From assembly GCF_004364245.1 (NCBI RefSeq), contig NZ_SOAV01000004.1, positions 186,001-250,000 of the forward strand: a stretch of DNA of 64,000 bases. Reading direction: 5' to 3'. Shown piece by piece: positions 51,940 to 60,185 of this stretch (position 1 is its first letter; every line of letters starts with the position of its first letter). This DNA is from Streptomyces sp. BK208 (lineage in GTDB: Bacteria; Actinomycetota; Actinomycetes; Streptomycetales; Streptomycetaceae). Under the pieces are notes generated by a model. The model saw only the letters and a list, made by a program, of their open reading frames with translations, made no database searches and was not told where the DNA came from. A program made the position numbers and the translations under genes.

Positions 51940-53295
51940 ATGTCGCCGAATCCGGTCGCCGAGACCGTCGCTTCGCTGATGCCCCGCGCGAAGGAGGAGC
52001 TCGCCGCGCTGGTGGCCTTCAGGTCGGTGGCCGACTTCGAACAGTTCCCGCGCAGCGAGAGCGAGGGGGCCGCCGACTGGATAGCGACGGCCCTGCGCGC
52101 CGAGGGCTTCCAGGACGTCGCCCTGCTGGACACGCCGGACGGCACGCAGTCGGTGTACGGGTACCTGCCCGGCCCCGAGGGCGCGAAGACGGTGCTGCTC
52201 TACGCCCACTACGACGTGCAGCCGCCGCTGGACGAGGCCGGCTGGGCCACTCCGCCGTTCGAGCTGACCGAGCGCGACGGCCGCTGGTACGGACGGGGCA
52301 CCGCGGACTGCAAGGGCGGCGTGCTGATGCACCTGCTCGCGCTGCGCGCCCTGAAGGCCAACGGCGGCGTGCCGGTGCACGTCAAGGTGATCGCCGAGGG
52401 TTCCGAGGAGCAGGGCACGGGCGGCCTGGAGCGGTACGCGGAGGCGCACCCCGAGCTGCTGGCCGCGGACACCGTCGTCATCGGCGACGCGGGCAACTTC
52501 CGCGTCGGCCTGCCGACGGTCACCTCCACGCTGCGCGGCATGACGATGCTGCGCGTGCAGGTCGACACGCTCGAAGGCAACCTGCACTCCGGCCAGTTCG
52601 GCGGTGCGGCACCCGACGCCCTCGGCGCCCTGATCCGCGTACTGGACTCGCTGCGCGCCGAGGACGGCTCGACGACCGTCGACGGGCTCGTGGCGGACAG
52701 CACCTGGGAGGGGCTGGTCTACGACGAGGAGCAGTTCCGCCGGGACGCACGGGTGCTGGACGGTGTGGAGCTGATCGGCAGCGGCTCCGTCGCCGACCGG
52801 ATCTGGGCGCGGCCGGCCGTCACGGTGCTCGGCATCGACTGCCCGCCGGTCGTCGGCGCCACCCCGTCGGTGCAGGCGGGTGCGCGGGCGCTGGTGAGCC
52901 TGCGGGTGCCGCCGGGCGTGGACGCGGCCGAGGCCACCAAGCTGCTTCGGGCCCACCTGGAGGCGCGGACGCCGTGGGGTGCCCGGGTCGCCGTCGAGCA
53001 GATCGGCCAGGGCCAGGCGTTCCGCGCCGACACCACGAGCCCCGCCTACCAGGCCATGGCGGACGCGATGGCGGTGGCGTACCCCGGCGAGGAGATGCAG
53101 TACGCCGGTCAGGGCGGCTCGATCCCGCTGTGCAACACCCTGGCGGCCCTCTACCCGGACGCGGAGATCCTGCTGATCGGCCTGAGCGAGCCCGAGGCCC
53201 AGATCCACGCCGTGAACGAGAGCGTGTCCCCGGAGGAGCTGGAGCGGCTGTCGGTGGCGGAGGCGCACTTCCTGCTCAACTACGCCGCGAGCTGA
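51940..53295 (+). CDS. M20-family dipeptidase
   Basis: 451 residues from the ATG at 51940, with AAGGAG 7 nt upstream; a GTG two codons earlier is less well placed. The dinuclear zinc ligands of M20 are in order: His in LLYAHYDVQP, the bridging Asp in GTADCKGG, Glu-Glu in EGSEEQGTGG, Asp in VIGDAG, and the final His in AQIHAVNESV; an LHSGQFGGAAPD lid region is present. It is in the ArgE/DapE/CPG2 group, probably a broad dipeptidase. The 146 bp upstream contain CCAAG-N5-CTTGG (51895-51909), a possible operator. Confidence 0.92.
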   Translation: MSPNPVAETVASLMPRAKEELAALVAFRSVADFEQFPRSESEGAADWIATALRAEGFQDVALLDTPDGTQSVYGYLPGPEGAKTVLLYAHYDVQPPLDEAGWATPPFELTERDGRWYGRGTADCKGGVLMHLLALRALKANGGVPVHVKVIAEGSEEQGTGGLERYAEAHPELLAADTVVIGDAGNFRVGLPTVTSTLRGMTMLRVQVDTLEGNLHSGQFGGAAPDALGALIRVLDSLRAEDGSTTVDGLVADSTWEGLVYDEEQFRRDARVLDGVELIGSGSVADRIWARPAVTVLGIDCPPVVGATPSVQAGARALVSLRVPPGVDAAEATKLLRAHLEARTPWGARVAVEQIGQGQAFRADTTSPAYQAMADAMAVAYPGEEMQYAGQGGSIPLCNTLAALYPDAEILLIGLSEPEAQIHAVNESVSPEELERLSVAEAHFLLNYAAS

Positions 53296-53369
53296 GCCGG
53301 GTCGCGTTTCGCGTTCTGCCGTCGGCAGAGGGCCTCGCCACCGGGCGGGGCCCTGTCTACGGTCGCCGT

Positions 53370-54074
53370 ATGGATGTCGTCGAACTCCTCCCGCGGCTGA
53401 GTCTGCTGCGCTTCCCGGTCGGTCAGGCCTACCTCTGGCGCGACGGTGACGAGGTGACGCTCATCGACGCGGGGCCTGCCGGGTACGGAGCGCGTGTCGT
53501 CGAGGCCGCGGAGGCAGCCGGCCGGCTGCGGCGTGTGGTGCTCACCCACTTCCACGAGGACCACGCGGGCGGGGCCCAGGAGGTCGCCGCGCTGACCGGG
53601 GCCGAAGTGGTCGCGCACACCGTCGAGGCGCCCTTCGTGCGGGGCGAGCTGCCCGGTCCGCCGCCCGTCTTCGAGGACTGGGAGCGTCCGTTGCACGCGG
53701 ACGCCGTGCGCCGGCTGCCGCGGGGTGGTTTCGCCCGGCCGGCCCGGGTGACGGAGGTGGTGGACGGTGACGTCCTGGACTTCGGCGGCGGGGCCCGGGT
53801 CGTGCACGCGCCGGGCCACACGGACGGGAGCATCGCGGTGCACCTCCCGTCCCACGGCGTGCTGTGCACGGGCGACGCGGTCGCCGTGTCGCCGGTCGAC
53901 GGCGGTGTGATGCTCGGTGTGTTCAACGTCGACCGGGACCTGGCCGTGGCCTCCTTCGGACGGCTGGCGGACCTGGACACGGAGGTCGCCTGCTTCGGTC
54001 ACGGGGATCCGGTGACCGTACGGGCCGGGGAGGCGCTGCGGGCCTCGGCGCGGACGTACCGGGCCGTCGGCTGA
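53370..54074 (+). CDS. Metallo-beta-lactamase-fold hydrolase
   Basis: 234 residues from the ATG at 53370. The MBL-fold metal motif THFHEDHAGG is intact, with the third-site His in HAPGHTDGSI, the bridging Asp in LCTGDAVAV and the last His in CFGHGDPV. A small single-domain member (glyoxalase II-like or quorum-lactonase-like in shape); substrate unknown. It converges with the fusion gene downstream across 2 bp. Confidence 0.92.
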   Translation: MDVVELLPRLSLLRFPVGQAYLWRDGDEVTLIDAGPAGYGARVVEAAEAAGRLRRVVLTHFHEDHAGGAQEVAALTGAEVVAHTVEAPFVRGELPGPPPVFEDWERPLHADAVRRLPRGGFARPARVTEVVDGDVLDFGGGARVVHAPGHTDGSIAVHLPSHGVLCTGDAVAVSPVDGGVMLGVFNVDRDLAVASFGRLADLDTEVACFGHGDPVTVRAGEALRASARTYRAVG

Positions 54075-54076
54075 CG

Positions 54077-55120
54077 TCAGCCGACCGGCGTGCCCGCCTC
54101 CAGGTAGTGCGCGGCGCCGCGTTCCCGGGCCCGCAGCGCCCAGCGCAGCCGTTCGTAGCGGACCGGGGGCAGCAGGGCGGCGGCCTCGTCCTCGGTGGCG
54201 AAGCACCAGGCGCGCAGCTCGGCGCCGGGCAGCAGGACCCGGTCCGCGTCCGCCGAGTCGAGCCGGCCACCGTCGAAGAGCAGCCGCAGACCGCCGTGGG
54301 CGGGGGGTGCCGGTGGTTCCCAGTCGACGACCAGCAGGGCCGGTACGTCGTCGAGGCTGAGCCCGGTCTCCTCGGTGACCTCGCGCATGCCGGCCCGGGC
54401 CGGGGCCTCGCCGGGTTCGACGACGCCGCCGGGGAACTCCCAGCCGGGCTTGTAGGTGGGGTCGACGAGCAGGACCCGGTCCCGCTCGTCGAAGAGCAGG
54501 ACGCCGGCCGCGACGGTCTCGCCGGTTGGTTCCGGTGTCTGTACGATCTCGCAGGCTGGCACGGCGCCACTGCCGAGGGCCTCGGCCACCCGGGCGGCGG
54601 CCTGGTACGGGGTGAGGGCGCCGGTGTCGACGGGGTGGGCGTCGGCGGTGAGCCAGGAGGCGAGGGCCGTGCGGTAGGGCTCGATGTGGTCGTAGCTCCA
54701 CCGCCGTACCCGTATCTCGCCGTCCGGCAGGTCGTCGGGTGTCTCACGGCGGGCTATGCGCTCTCGCAGGATCGTTTCCGCCGGGGCCAGCAGGATGTGG
54801 TGGACCTCGATCCTGCGGGCGGCGAGGCCGCCGAAGATCTCGTCCCGGTAGTCCTGGCGCAGTAGGGTCATCGGGACCACCAGCGTCCCGCCGAGGTCCG
54901 CGAGCAGCGCGGCCGCGGTGTCGGTCACCAGTCGGCGCCAGATCGGCAGGTCCTGGAAGTCGCCCACCTCCGCCAGGCGTTTGGGCGGCAGCAGGTGTGC
55001 GAGCGCCGCGCCGACGACTTCGGGGTCGAAGAGCGTGCTGTTCGGGATCAGTTCGATCAGTTCCCGTGCGGTGGTGGTCTTTCCCGCACCGAACGCGCCG
55101 TTGATCCAGACGACGGTCAC
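54077..55120 (-). CDS. TmrB-like P-loop protein fused to a Nudix hydrolase
   Basis: 347 residues from a GTG at 55120 with AGGGGGA 3-4 nt upstream. Residues 1-about 195 match the tunicamycin-resistance protein TmrB plan: VVWINGAFGAGKTTTARELI gives a Walker A, followed by LFDPEVVGAAL and DFQDLPIWRRLV, then a C-terminal helical lid ending TPYQAAARVAEAL. Residues about 205-347 are a Nudix domain with an unbroken box G-x5-E-x7-REVTEETGL. TmrB is normally stand-alone; a fusion to a Nudix hydrolase suggests a nucleotide-sugar or nucleoside-antibiotic substrate handled by both halves. This is inference. Confidence 0.85.
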   Translation of the reverse strand: MTVVWINGAFGAGKTTTARELIELIPNSTLFDPEVVGAALAHLLPPKRLAEVGDFQDLPIWRRLVTDTAAALLADLGGTLVVPMTLLRQDYRDEIFGGLAARRIEVHHILLAPAETILRERIARRETPDDLPDGEIRVRRWSYDHIEPYRTALASWLTADAHPVDTGALTPYQAAARVAEALGSGAVPACEIVQTPEPTGETVAAGVLLFDERDRVLLVDPTYKPGWEFPGGVVEPGEAPARAGMREVTEETGLSLDDVPALLVVDWEPPAPPAHGGLRLLFDGGRLDSADADRVLLPGAELRAWCFATEDEAAALLPPVRYERLRWALRARERGAAHYLEAGTPVG

Positions 55121-55217
55121 AGGTCCCCCTCTTCTGTTGGCCCCCTGTGGCTTGCCCGCTTCACCCTGCCACGAAAACCAGGCCCGGTCGGTGGACGGCG
55201 AAAAGGGCATATGACAA

Positions 55218-55250
55218 CGGCGCCGGCGCCCTTTCGGGGCACCGGCGCCG
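55218..55250. terminator. Strong hairpin downstream of the small secreted protein gene
   Basis: 14 bp stem CGGCGCCGGCGCCC / GGGCACCGGCGCCG with one wobble pair and a 5-nt TTTCG loop, 39 bp past the stop of the minus-strand gene at 55289. Confidence 0.7.
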
Positions 55251-55288
55251 CGTGGTCCGGCGGGGGCTGGACGGCCCTGCCGTGGGCG

Positions 55289-55483
55289 TCAGCCCAGCGA
55301 TCCCAGGGTGTCGCCGTCGAGGGACAGGCTCTCGGTGGCGACGGTGTCCTGCAGGGAGCTGACGGTGTCGTCCACGTCGAGGTGGAGCGGGAGGTCGCTC
55401 GGGGCGGCGTGGGACGGGCTGACGGCGGCGACGACGAACCCGGTGGCGAGGGTCGCGAGGGCGAGCATGCTGCGCTTCTTCAT
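55289..55483 (-). CDS. Small secreted peptide of unknown function
   Basis: 64 residues from the ATG at 55483. It has a typical signal peptide (MKKRSMLALATLATGFVVAA, cleavage near SPSHA-AP), leaving about 37 residues that are acidic and rich in Leu, Asp, Ser and Thr (DLPLHLDVDDTVSSLQDTV). No cysteine or known motif; not a chaplin or rodlin. A strong terminator follows, which supports it being a separate expressed unit. Confidence 0.6.
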   Translation of the reverse strand: MKKRSMLALATLATGFVVAAVSPSHAAPSDLPLHLDVDDTVSSLQDTVATESLSLDGDTLGSLG

Positions 55484-55573
55484 GCCCCGTCCAACTGCGC
55501 CGCGGCGCCGGAGTCACGGGCGCCGTCCCGGAAGTCCCGGAAGGCACCACTGCGTACCGGCGCCGCGCGGGGC

Positions 55574-56527
55574 TCAGACGTGCGCGGCGGTCACGCCCGC
55601 CGTCGTCGACAGGGCCGCCGCGGCCGCTCCGACCAGCCCGGCGTCCGTCCCCATCTGAGCGGGGACCACCGCGAGGCGCTGGACGAAGGACAGGGTCGCG
55701 TACGCGGTGAGTGCCTTGCGCAGCGGGGTGAAGAGGACGTCCCCCGCCTTGCCCACTCCCCCGCCGACCACGGCGATGTCGATCTCGACCAGGGTCGCGG
55801 TGGCGGCGATGCCGGCGGCCAGCGCCTGCGCGGCCCGCTCGAAGGAGGCGACGGCGACGGGGTCGCCCGCGCGGGCGGCGGCGGCGACCGCGGCGGCGGA
55901 GGTGTCGCCGTCCGGGCCGGGCCGCCAGCCCGCGTCCAGGGCGCGGCGGGCGATGTTGGGGCCGCTCGCTATGCGCTCCACGCAGCCGCGCGCGCCGCAC
56001 GGGCAGGGATCCCCGTCCAGGTCGACGCTGATGTGTCCGATGTGACCGGCGTTGCCGGTCGGTCCGGGATGCAGCCGGCCGCCCAGCACCAGGCCGCCGC
56101 CGACGCCGGTCGACACCACCATGCACAGCGCGTTGTCGTGCCCGCGGGCCGCGCCCTGCCAGTGCTCGGCGGCCGTGATGGCCACTCCGTCGCCGATCAG
56201 CTCCACGGGCAGCCCACCGGTGGCCGACCGCACCCGCCGGACCAGCGGATAGTCGCGCCAGCCCGGCACGTTCACCGGGCTGACCGTGCCCTCCGAGGCG
56301 TCCACCGGGCCCGCGCTGCCGATGCCGACGGCCGTGGCCCGGCCCCACAGGGGCGACGCGGCCAGGTCCGCGAGGACTGCCTCGACGGCCCCCATCACCG
56401 TGTCGCCGTCCTCCCGGGCCGGTGTCGCACGCTGCGCGCGCGCCTGGATGCGGCCGTGGCCGTCCACCAGCGCGCCGGCGATCTTGGTACCGCCGATGTC
56501 CAGCGCTGCCACGAGGTCGGTGTGCAT
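55574..56527 (-). CDS. ROK-family sugar kinase (glucokinase-like)
   Basis: 317 residues from the ATG at 56527, with GGGAGA about 10 nt upstream. The ATP loop LDIGGTKIAGALVD, the catalytic region IGDGVAITAAEHWQGAARG, the ROK signature STGVGGGLVLGGRL with NAGHIGHISVD, and the zinc motif CPCGARGCVERIASG are all present, so it should be an active kinase. The sugar (glucose, N-acetylmannosamine, fructose or other) is not decided. It is divergent from a LacI gene whose operator candidate lies between them. Confidence 0.92.
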   Translation of the reverse strand: MHTDLVAALDIGGTKIAGALVDGHGRIQARAQRATPAREDGDTVMGAVEAVLADLAASPLWGRATAVGIGSAGPVDASEGTVSPVNVPGWRDYPLVRRVRSATGGLPVELIGDGVAITAAEHWQGAARGHDNALCMVVSTGVGGGLVLGGRLHPGPTGNAGHIGHISVDLDGDPCPCGARGCVERIASGPNIARRALDAGWRPGPDGDTSAAAVAAAARAGDPVAVASFERAAQALAAGIAATATLVEIDIAVVGGGVGKAGDVLFTPLRKALTAYATLSFVQRLAVVPAQMGTDAGLVGAAAAALSTTAGVTAAHV

Positions 56528-56559
56528 CAGAGTCGGATCTCCCCGTCGGACCGAAAGCG

Positions 56560-56583
56560 AAAAAGCCGTACAAAAAAGCCGTA
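56560..56583. repeat. Two direct repeats of AAAAAGCCGTA before the ROK kinase gene
   Basis: AAAAAGCCGTA at 56560-56570 and 56573-56583, 13 bp apart, in an AT-rich patch 33 bp upstream of the kinase start. Direct repeats with this period can be a tandem activator site, or part of the promoter. Confidence 0.6.
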
Positions 56584-56658
56584 TACAAGAGCGCGCAGCG
56601 ACCGGCCCCGTGGTGGGGACGAGGGGCCGGAGAGTGCGATGGACAGTGTCTCCCGCAT

Positions 56659-56685
56659 CTGACAACGTTGTCCAGGCTCTATGCT
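56659..56685 (+). promoter_or_regulatory. LacI promoter with perfect GACAACGTTGTC operator
   Basis: Perfect palindrome GACAACGTTGTC (56661-56672) with the central CG of LacI-family operators, lying on a -35-like CTGACA (56659-56664). A -10-like TATGCT (56680-56685) follows at 15 nt. Autoregulation of the LacI gene is likely, and the divergent ROK kinase may share the site. Confidence 0.7.
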
Positions 56686-56753
56686 CGACGCCACATCCTC
56701 ATACAAGCCCATGACCGACACATCCCCCGGACAGCAGGAGCCGACGCATCCCC

Positions 56754-57830
56754 GTGGACGACAGGACAGGACACCGCACCGTGCCCGACGCGACCCGCCG
56801 CGCAGACCGCCTCTCCGGGAACCGCTACGGCAACCGCCCGACCATGAAGGACGTCGCCGCCCGGGCGGGTGTCGGCCTCAAGACCGTGTCCCGGGTGGTC
56901 AACGGGGAGCCCGGGGTCACCCCGGAGACCGAGCGCCGGGTCCAGGAGGCCATCGACGCGCTGGGCTTCCGCCGCAACGACAGCGCGCGGGTGCTGCGCA
57001 AGGGCCGCACCGCGAGCATCGGCCTGGTCCTGGAGGACCTGGCGGACCCGTTCTACGGGCCGCTCAGCCGCGCCGTCGAGGAGGTCGCCCGCGCCCACGG
57101 AGCGCTGCTGATCAACGGATCGAGCGCGGAGGACCCGGAGCGCGAGCAGGAGCTGGTGCTGGCGCTGTGCGCGCGGCGCGTGGACGGTCTCGTGGTGATT
57201 CCCGCCGGTGACGACCACCGGTACCTGGAGCCGGAGCTGAAGGCGGGCGTCGCCACGGTGTTCGTGGACCGTCCGGCGGGGCAGATCGACGCGGACGTGG
57301 TGGTGTCGGACAACTTCGGCGGTGCCCGGGACGGCGTGGCGCACCTGATCGCGCACGGGCACCGCAGGATCGGCTTCATCGGCGACATGCCCCGCATCCA
57401 CACCGCCGCCGAGCGGCTGCGCGGCTACCGGGCCGCCATGGAGGACGCCGGGATACCGGTCGAGGACTCCTGGATGTCCCTGGGCGTCACCGATCCGGTG
57501 CGGGTGCGCCGGGCGGCCGAGGAGATGCTCGCCGATCCGCACCCGGTCACCGCGATCTTCACGGGCAACAACCGGGTGACGGTCACCGTGATCCGGGTCC
57601 TGGCCGAGCACACCCGGGCCGTGGCCCTGGTCGGCTTCGACGACATCGAACTGGCCGACCTGCTCCGGCCGGGCGTCACCGTGGTCGCGCAGGACGCGGC
57701 GGCCCTCGGCCGCACCGCCGCCGAGCGGCTCTTCCGGCAGCTGGACGGCACCCTGCTCGCGCCCGACCGCATCGAACTGCCGACCAGACTGGTCACCCGG
57801 GGCTCGGGCGAGCTGCCGCCCTCGCACTGA
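56754..57830 (+). CDS. LacI-family transcriptional regulator
   Basis: 358 residues from the GTG at 56754; a second GTG at 56781 and ATG 56844 (MKDVAARAGV) are alternatives, and the last fits the family length best. The HTH DVAARAGVGLKTVSRVVNGE is typical, followed by the hinge LRKGRTASIGLVLEDLADPFYG and the periplasmic-binding-like sensor (VVSDNFGGARDGVAHLIAHGHRRIGFIG in part, AIFTGNNRVTV, ALVGFDDIELADLL). It should bind the adjacent palindrome and probably respond to a sugar linked to the divergent kinase. Confidence 0.93.
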   Translation: MDDRTGHRTVPDATRRADRLSGNRYGNRPTMKDVAARAGVGLKTVSRVVNGEPGVTPETERRVQEAIDALGFRRNDSARVLRKGRTASIGLVLEDLADPFYGPLSRAVEEVARAHGALLINGSSAEDPEREQELVLALCARRVDGLVVIPAGDDHRYLEPELKAGVATVFVDRPAGQIDADVVVSDNFGGARDGVAHLIAHGHRRIGFIGDMPRIHTAAERLRGYRAAMEDAGIPVEDSWMSLGVTDPVRVRRAAEEMLADPHPVTAIFTGNNRVTVTVIRVLAEHTRAVALVGFDDIELADLLRPGVTVVAQDAAALGRTAAERLFRQLDGTLLAPDRIELPTRLVTRGSGELPPSH

Positions 57831-57873
57831 CGGGCCGCCCGCCCCACGCACCGCCGCCGGGAGGAACCACACC

Positions 57874-58740
57874 GTGTCGCGACCACCGCACCAGGGCCGG
57901 GAGACCGCGCGGCCGCCCGGCGGGGACCGGACCCTGGCGGCGCTCGGGCTGGCCGGGGTGCCGCGCGAGGAGCCGCTGCTGTACCCGGGCGCCTGGCCCC
58001 GTGAGTCCGGGCTGCTGGACGGGGACCGGTTGCTGCCGCTGGAGCAGCCGGTGCCCGAGGACGCCGACCGCCGGGTCCCGGTGCTGGCGATCGGCTCCAA
58101 CGCGAGTCCGGGCCAGCTGCGGCACAAGATGGCCGAGTTCGGGATCGCCTCGCCGATCCCGATGGTGAGGTCGCGGGTCACCGGCCTGGACATCGGCGTC
58201 TCCGCGCACGTGAGCCGCATGGGCTACGTGTCCGCCTCGCCGGTGGCCGCCCCCGGCGTCGTACGGGAGCTGTTCGTCCTGTGGCTGGACGCCGAGCAGC
58301 TCACGGTGATCGACGCGAGCGAGGGCGTGCCGATGGCGGGCGGCAACTTCGACCGCGTCTGGCTGCCCGCGCCCGAGGTGCGCGTCGAGCCGGGTGACGG
58401 CTCGGTGCTGCGCGGCGCGTACGCGTACGTCAACCGTCACGGCGTGCTGCACGACGGCACCGGTGCGCCGCGGCGGCATCCGGGCGAGCAACGGCCGCTG
58501 ATCACCGAGCTGCTGGACGGTTCGGCCCGGCTGCGGGAGCTGTTCGGCCGGACGCCGGAGGAGTTCTGCGCCAGGGCTCGGGCGGACCGGCGGCTGTGCG
58601 ACCGGGGGACGCGCCTGTTCGCCGAGGAGCGGCGGGTGACGGCGTCCGGCCTGGAGCGGTACGCGGGCTCCGGGCCGGACGATCCCTTCGCCGGGACGCG
58701 GCCGCCGGCGGGGCCGGGGTCTACTGCGCCGATGCCGTGA
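57874..58740 (+). CDS. Gamma-glutamylcyclotransferase-like protein
   Basis: 288 residues from a GTG at 57874, with GGGAGGA 8 nt upstream. The central part has a GGCT-like start, VPVLAIGSNASPGQLRHKM, resembling the YGSNL...  loop that binds the gamma-glutamyl group, and ELFVLWLDAEQLTVIDASEG further on where GGCT proteins put their acidic catalytic residue. The N-terminal 70 residues and C-terminal 80 are extra. I do not recognise a named family beyond this resemblance, so the activity is unproven. The last 20 bp overlap the convergent aldolase/lyase gene. Confidence 0.6.
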   Translation: MSRPPHQGRETARPPGGDRTLAALGLAGVPREEPLLYPGAWPRESGLLDGDRLLPLEQPVPEDADRRVPVLAIGSNASPGQLRHKMAEFGIASPIPMVRSRVTGLDIGVSAHVSRMGYVSASPVAAPGVVRELFVLWLDAEQLTVIDASEGVPMAGGNFDRVWLPAPEVRVEPGDGSVLRGAYAYVNRHGVLHDGTGAPRRHPGEQRPLITELLDGSARLRELFGRTPEEFCARARADRRLCDRGTRLFAEERRVTASGLERYAGSGPDDPFAGTRPPAGPGSTAPMP

Positions 58741-60019
58741 GGTCGCCGCGCCGCGGGCCCGAGAAGCCCTCCAGGTCGGCGCGGGTCAGGCCGGTCAGCC
58801 GGGCGACCTCGCCGATGTCGAGGGCGCCGCAGTCCAGGCCGCGCAGCAGGTAGCCGCTGAGGGCCTTGGCGGTGGCGGGCTCGTCCATGACGTCGCCGCC
58901 GGTGCGGTTGGCGTAGCGGGCGAGGCGGGCGGCGGCCTGCTCGAAGCCCTCGCGGTAGAAGGCGAAGACGGCCGCGTACCGGGTGGGGATGTGGCCGGGG
59001 TGCATGTCCCAGCCCTGGTAGTAGGCGCGGGCCAGGGCACGGCGGGTGAGGCCGTAGTGCAGCCGCCAGGCGTCGTGGACCTGCGCGGTGGGGCCGACCG
59101 GCAGGACGTTGGTGGAGCCGTCCGAGACGCGGACGCCGGTGCCGGCCGCGGCGACCTGCATGACCGCCTTGGCGTGGTCGGCGGCCGGGTGGTCGCTGGC
59201 CTGGTGGGCGGCGGAGACGCCGAGGCAGGCGCTGTAGTCGAAGGTGCCGTAGTGCAGGCCGGTGGCGCGGCCCTCGGCGGCCTGGATCATGCGGGCGACG
59301 GTGGCCGTGCCGTCGGCGGCCAGGATGGACTGGCTGGTCTCGATCTGGATCTCGAAGCCGATCCGGCCCGGCGTGAGACCGCGCGCCTTCTCGAACGCCT
59401 CCAGGAGCCGCACCATGGCGGTGACCTGCTCGGGGTAGGTCACCTTGGGCAGGGTGAGGACCAGACCGTCGGGCAGGCCGCCGGCCTCCATCAGCCCGCT
59501 GAGGAAGACGTCGAGGGTGCGGATGCCCCGGGCGCGCACCGGCGCCTCCATGCACTTCATGCGGATACCCATGTACGGGGCCGCGGTGCCCTGTTCGTAC
59601 GCCTCGGCGACCAGCCGGGCCGCGCGGGCGGCCGCCTCGTCCTCCTCGGCGTCCGTACGGTTGCCGTAGCCGTCCTCGAAGTCGACGCGCAGGTCCTCGA
59701 CCGGCTCGCGCTCCAGCTTGGCGCGCACGCGCGCGTACACGGGCTCGGCGAGGTCGTCGGCGAGGCCGAGCACCGCGGCGAACGAGGCGGCGTCCGGGGC
59801 GTGCTCGTCGAGGGCCGCGAGGGCCCGGTCGCCCCAGGAGCGGATCGTGTCGGCGGCGAAGACGTCGCCGGGGACGTAGACGGTGTGGACGGGCTGGCGG
59901 GTGCCCGGGTCTCCGGGGTAGCGGCGCTCCAGCTCCGCGTCGACCGGTGCGAGGGAGGCACTGATCTCCTCGCCGACGGCGCCCGCGAGGCTCGTTGCCA
60001 CCTTCTCCTGCTGACCCAT
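58721..60019 (-). CDS. HpcH/HpaI aldolase or citrate-lyase-type protein (DUF6986)
   Basis: 432 residues from the ATG at 60019 with AGGAGGG 6 nt upstream. The barrel core has VDFEDGYGNRTDAEEDEAA, GIRMKCMEAPVRARGIRTLDVFL in part, LTLPKVTYPEQV, GFEIQIETSQSILAADG and LHYGTFDYSACLGV, which agree with the CitE/malate-synthase-like superfamily and its DUF6986 branch. In Streptomyces such genes neighbour allantoin or glyoxylate genes and are controlled by an IclR-type regulator in some species. Here it stands alone, but has an IclR-type dyad in its leader. Reaction unknown. Confidence 0.8.
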   Translation of the reverse strand: MGQQEKVATSLAGAVGEEISASLAPVDAELERRYPGDPGTRQPVHTVYVPGDVFAADTIRSWGDRALAALDEHAPDAASFAAVLGLADDLAEPVYARVRAKLEREPVEDLRVDFEDGYGNRTDAEEDEAAARAARLVAEAYEQGTAAPYMGIRMKCMEAPVRARGIRTLDVFLSGLMEAGGLPDGLVLTLPKVTYPEQVTAMVRLLEAFEKARGLTPGRIGFEIQIETSQSILAADGTATVARMIQAAEGRATGLHYGTFDYSACLGVSAAHQASDHPAADHAKAVMQVAAAGTGVRVSDGSTNVLPVGPTAQVHDAWRLHYGLTRRALARAYYQGWDMHPGHIPTRYAAVFAFYREGFEQAAARLARYANRTGGDVMDEPATAKALSGYLLRGLDCGALDIGEVARLTGLTRADLEGFSGPRRGDLTASAQ

Positions 60020-60043
60020 CCGACACCCTCCTGATGTTCGTTT

Positions 60044-60105
60044 TTCCGCTGAACGGAATCACTTATCCGTAGAGCGAAGTTATCTGTCGGTCTCCCGCCG
60101 GTCAA
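60044..60105 (-). promoter_or_regulatory. Promoter of the DUF6986 gene with IclR-like dyad
   Basis: Minus-strand -35 TTGACC (60105-60100) and -10 TAACTT (60082-60077) are exactly 17 nt apart. TTCCG-N5-CGGAA (60044-60058) lies just downstream, where a bound repressor would block elongation. IclR-family dyads of this shape control allantoin and glyoxylate genes in Streptomyces; the assignment is inferred. Confidence 0.6.
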
Positions 60106-60122
60106 CACCCATCCTGCGCACG

Positions 60123-60166
60123 TGCCGAGGCCCCCGCGACCACGGACGGTCGCGGGGGCCTCGGCA
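60123..60166. terminator. Strong 19 bp stem terminator after etfA
   Basis: A perfect 19 bp inverted repeat (60123-60141 with 60148-60166, starting TGCCGAGG) with a 6-nt loop ACGGAC, 20 bp past the etfA stop. It should end the etf transcript. Confidence 0.85.
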
Positions 60167-60185
60167 TGTGCTGCGGCCGGGAGGG

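Noticed and set aside
49095-54074. A plus-strand open frame of 1659 codons
   Set aside because: It runs antisense to the histidine kinase and the geranylgeranyl-reductase gene and only its end is the real MBL gene. Its length comes from high third-position GC.
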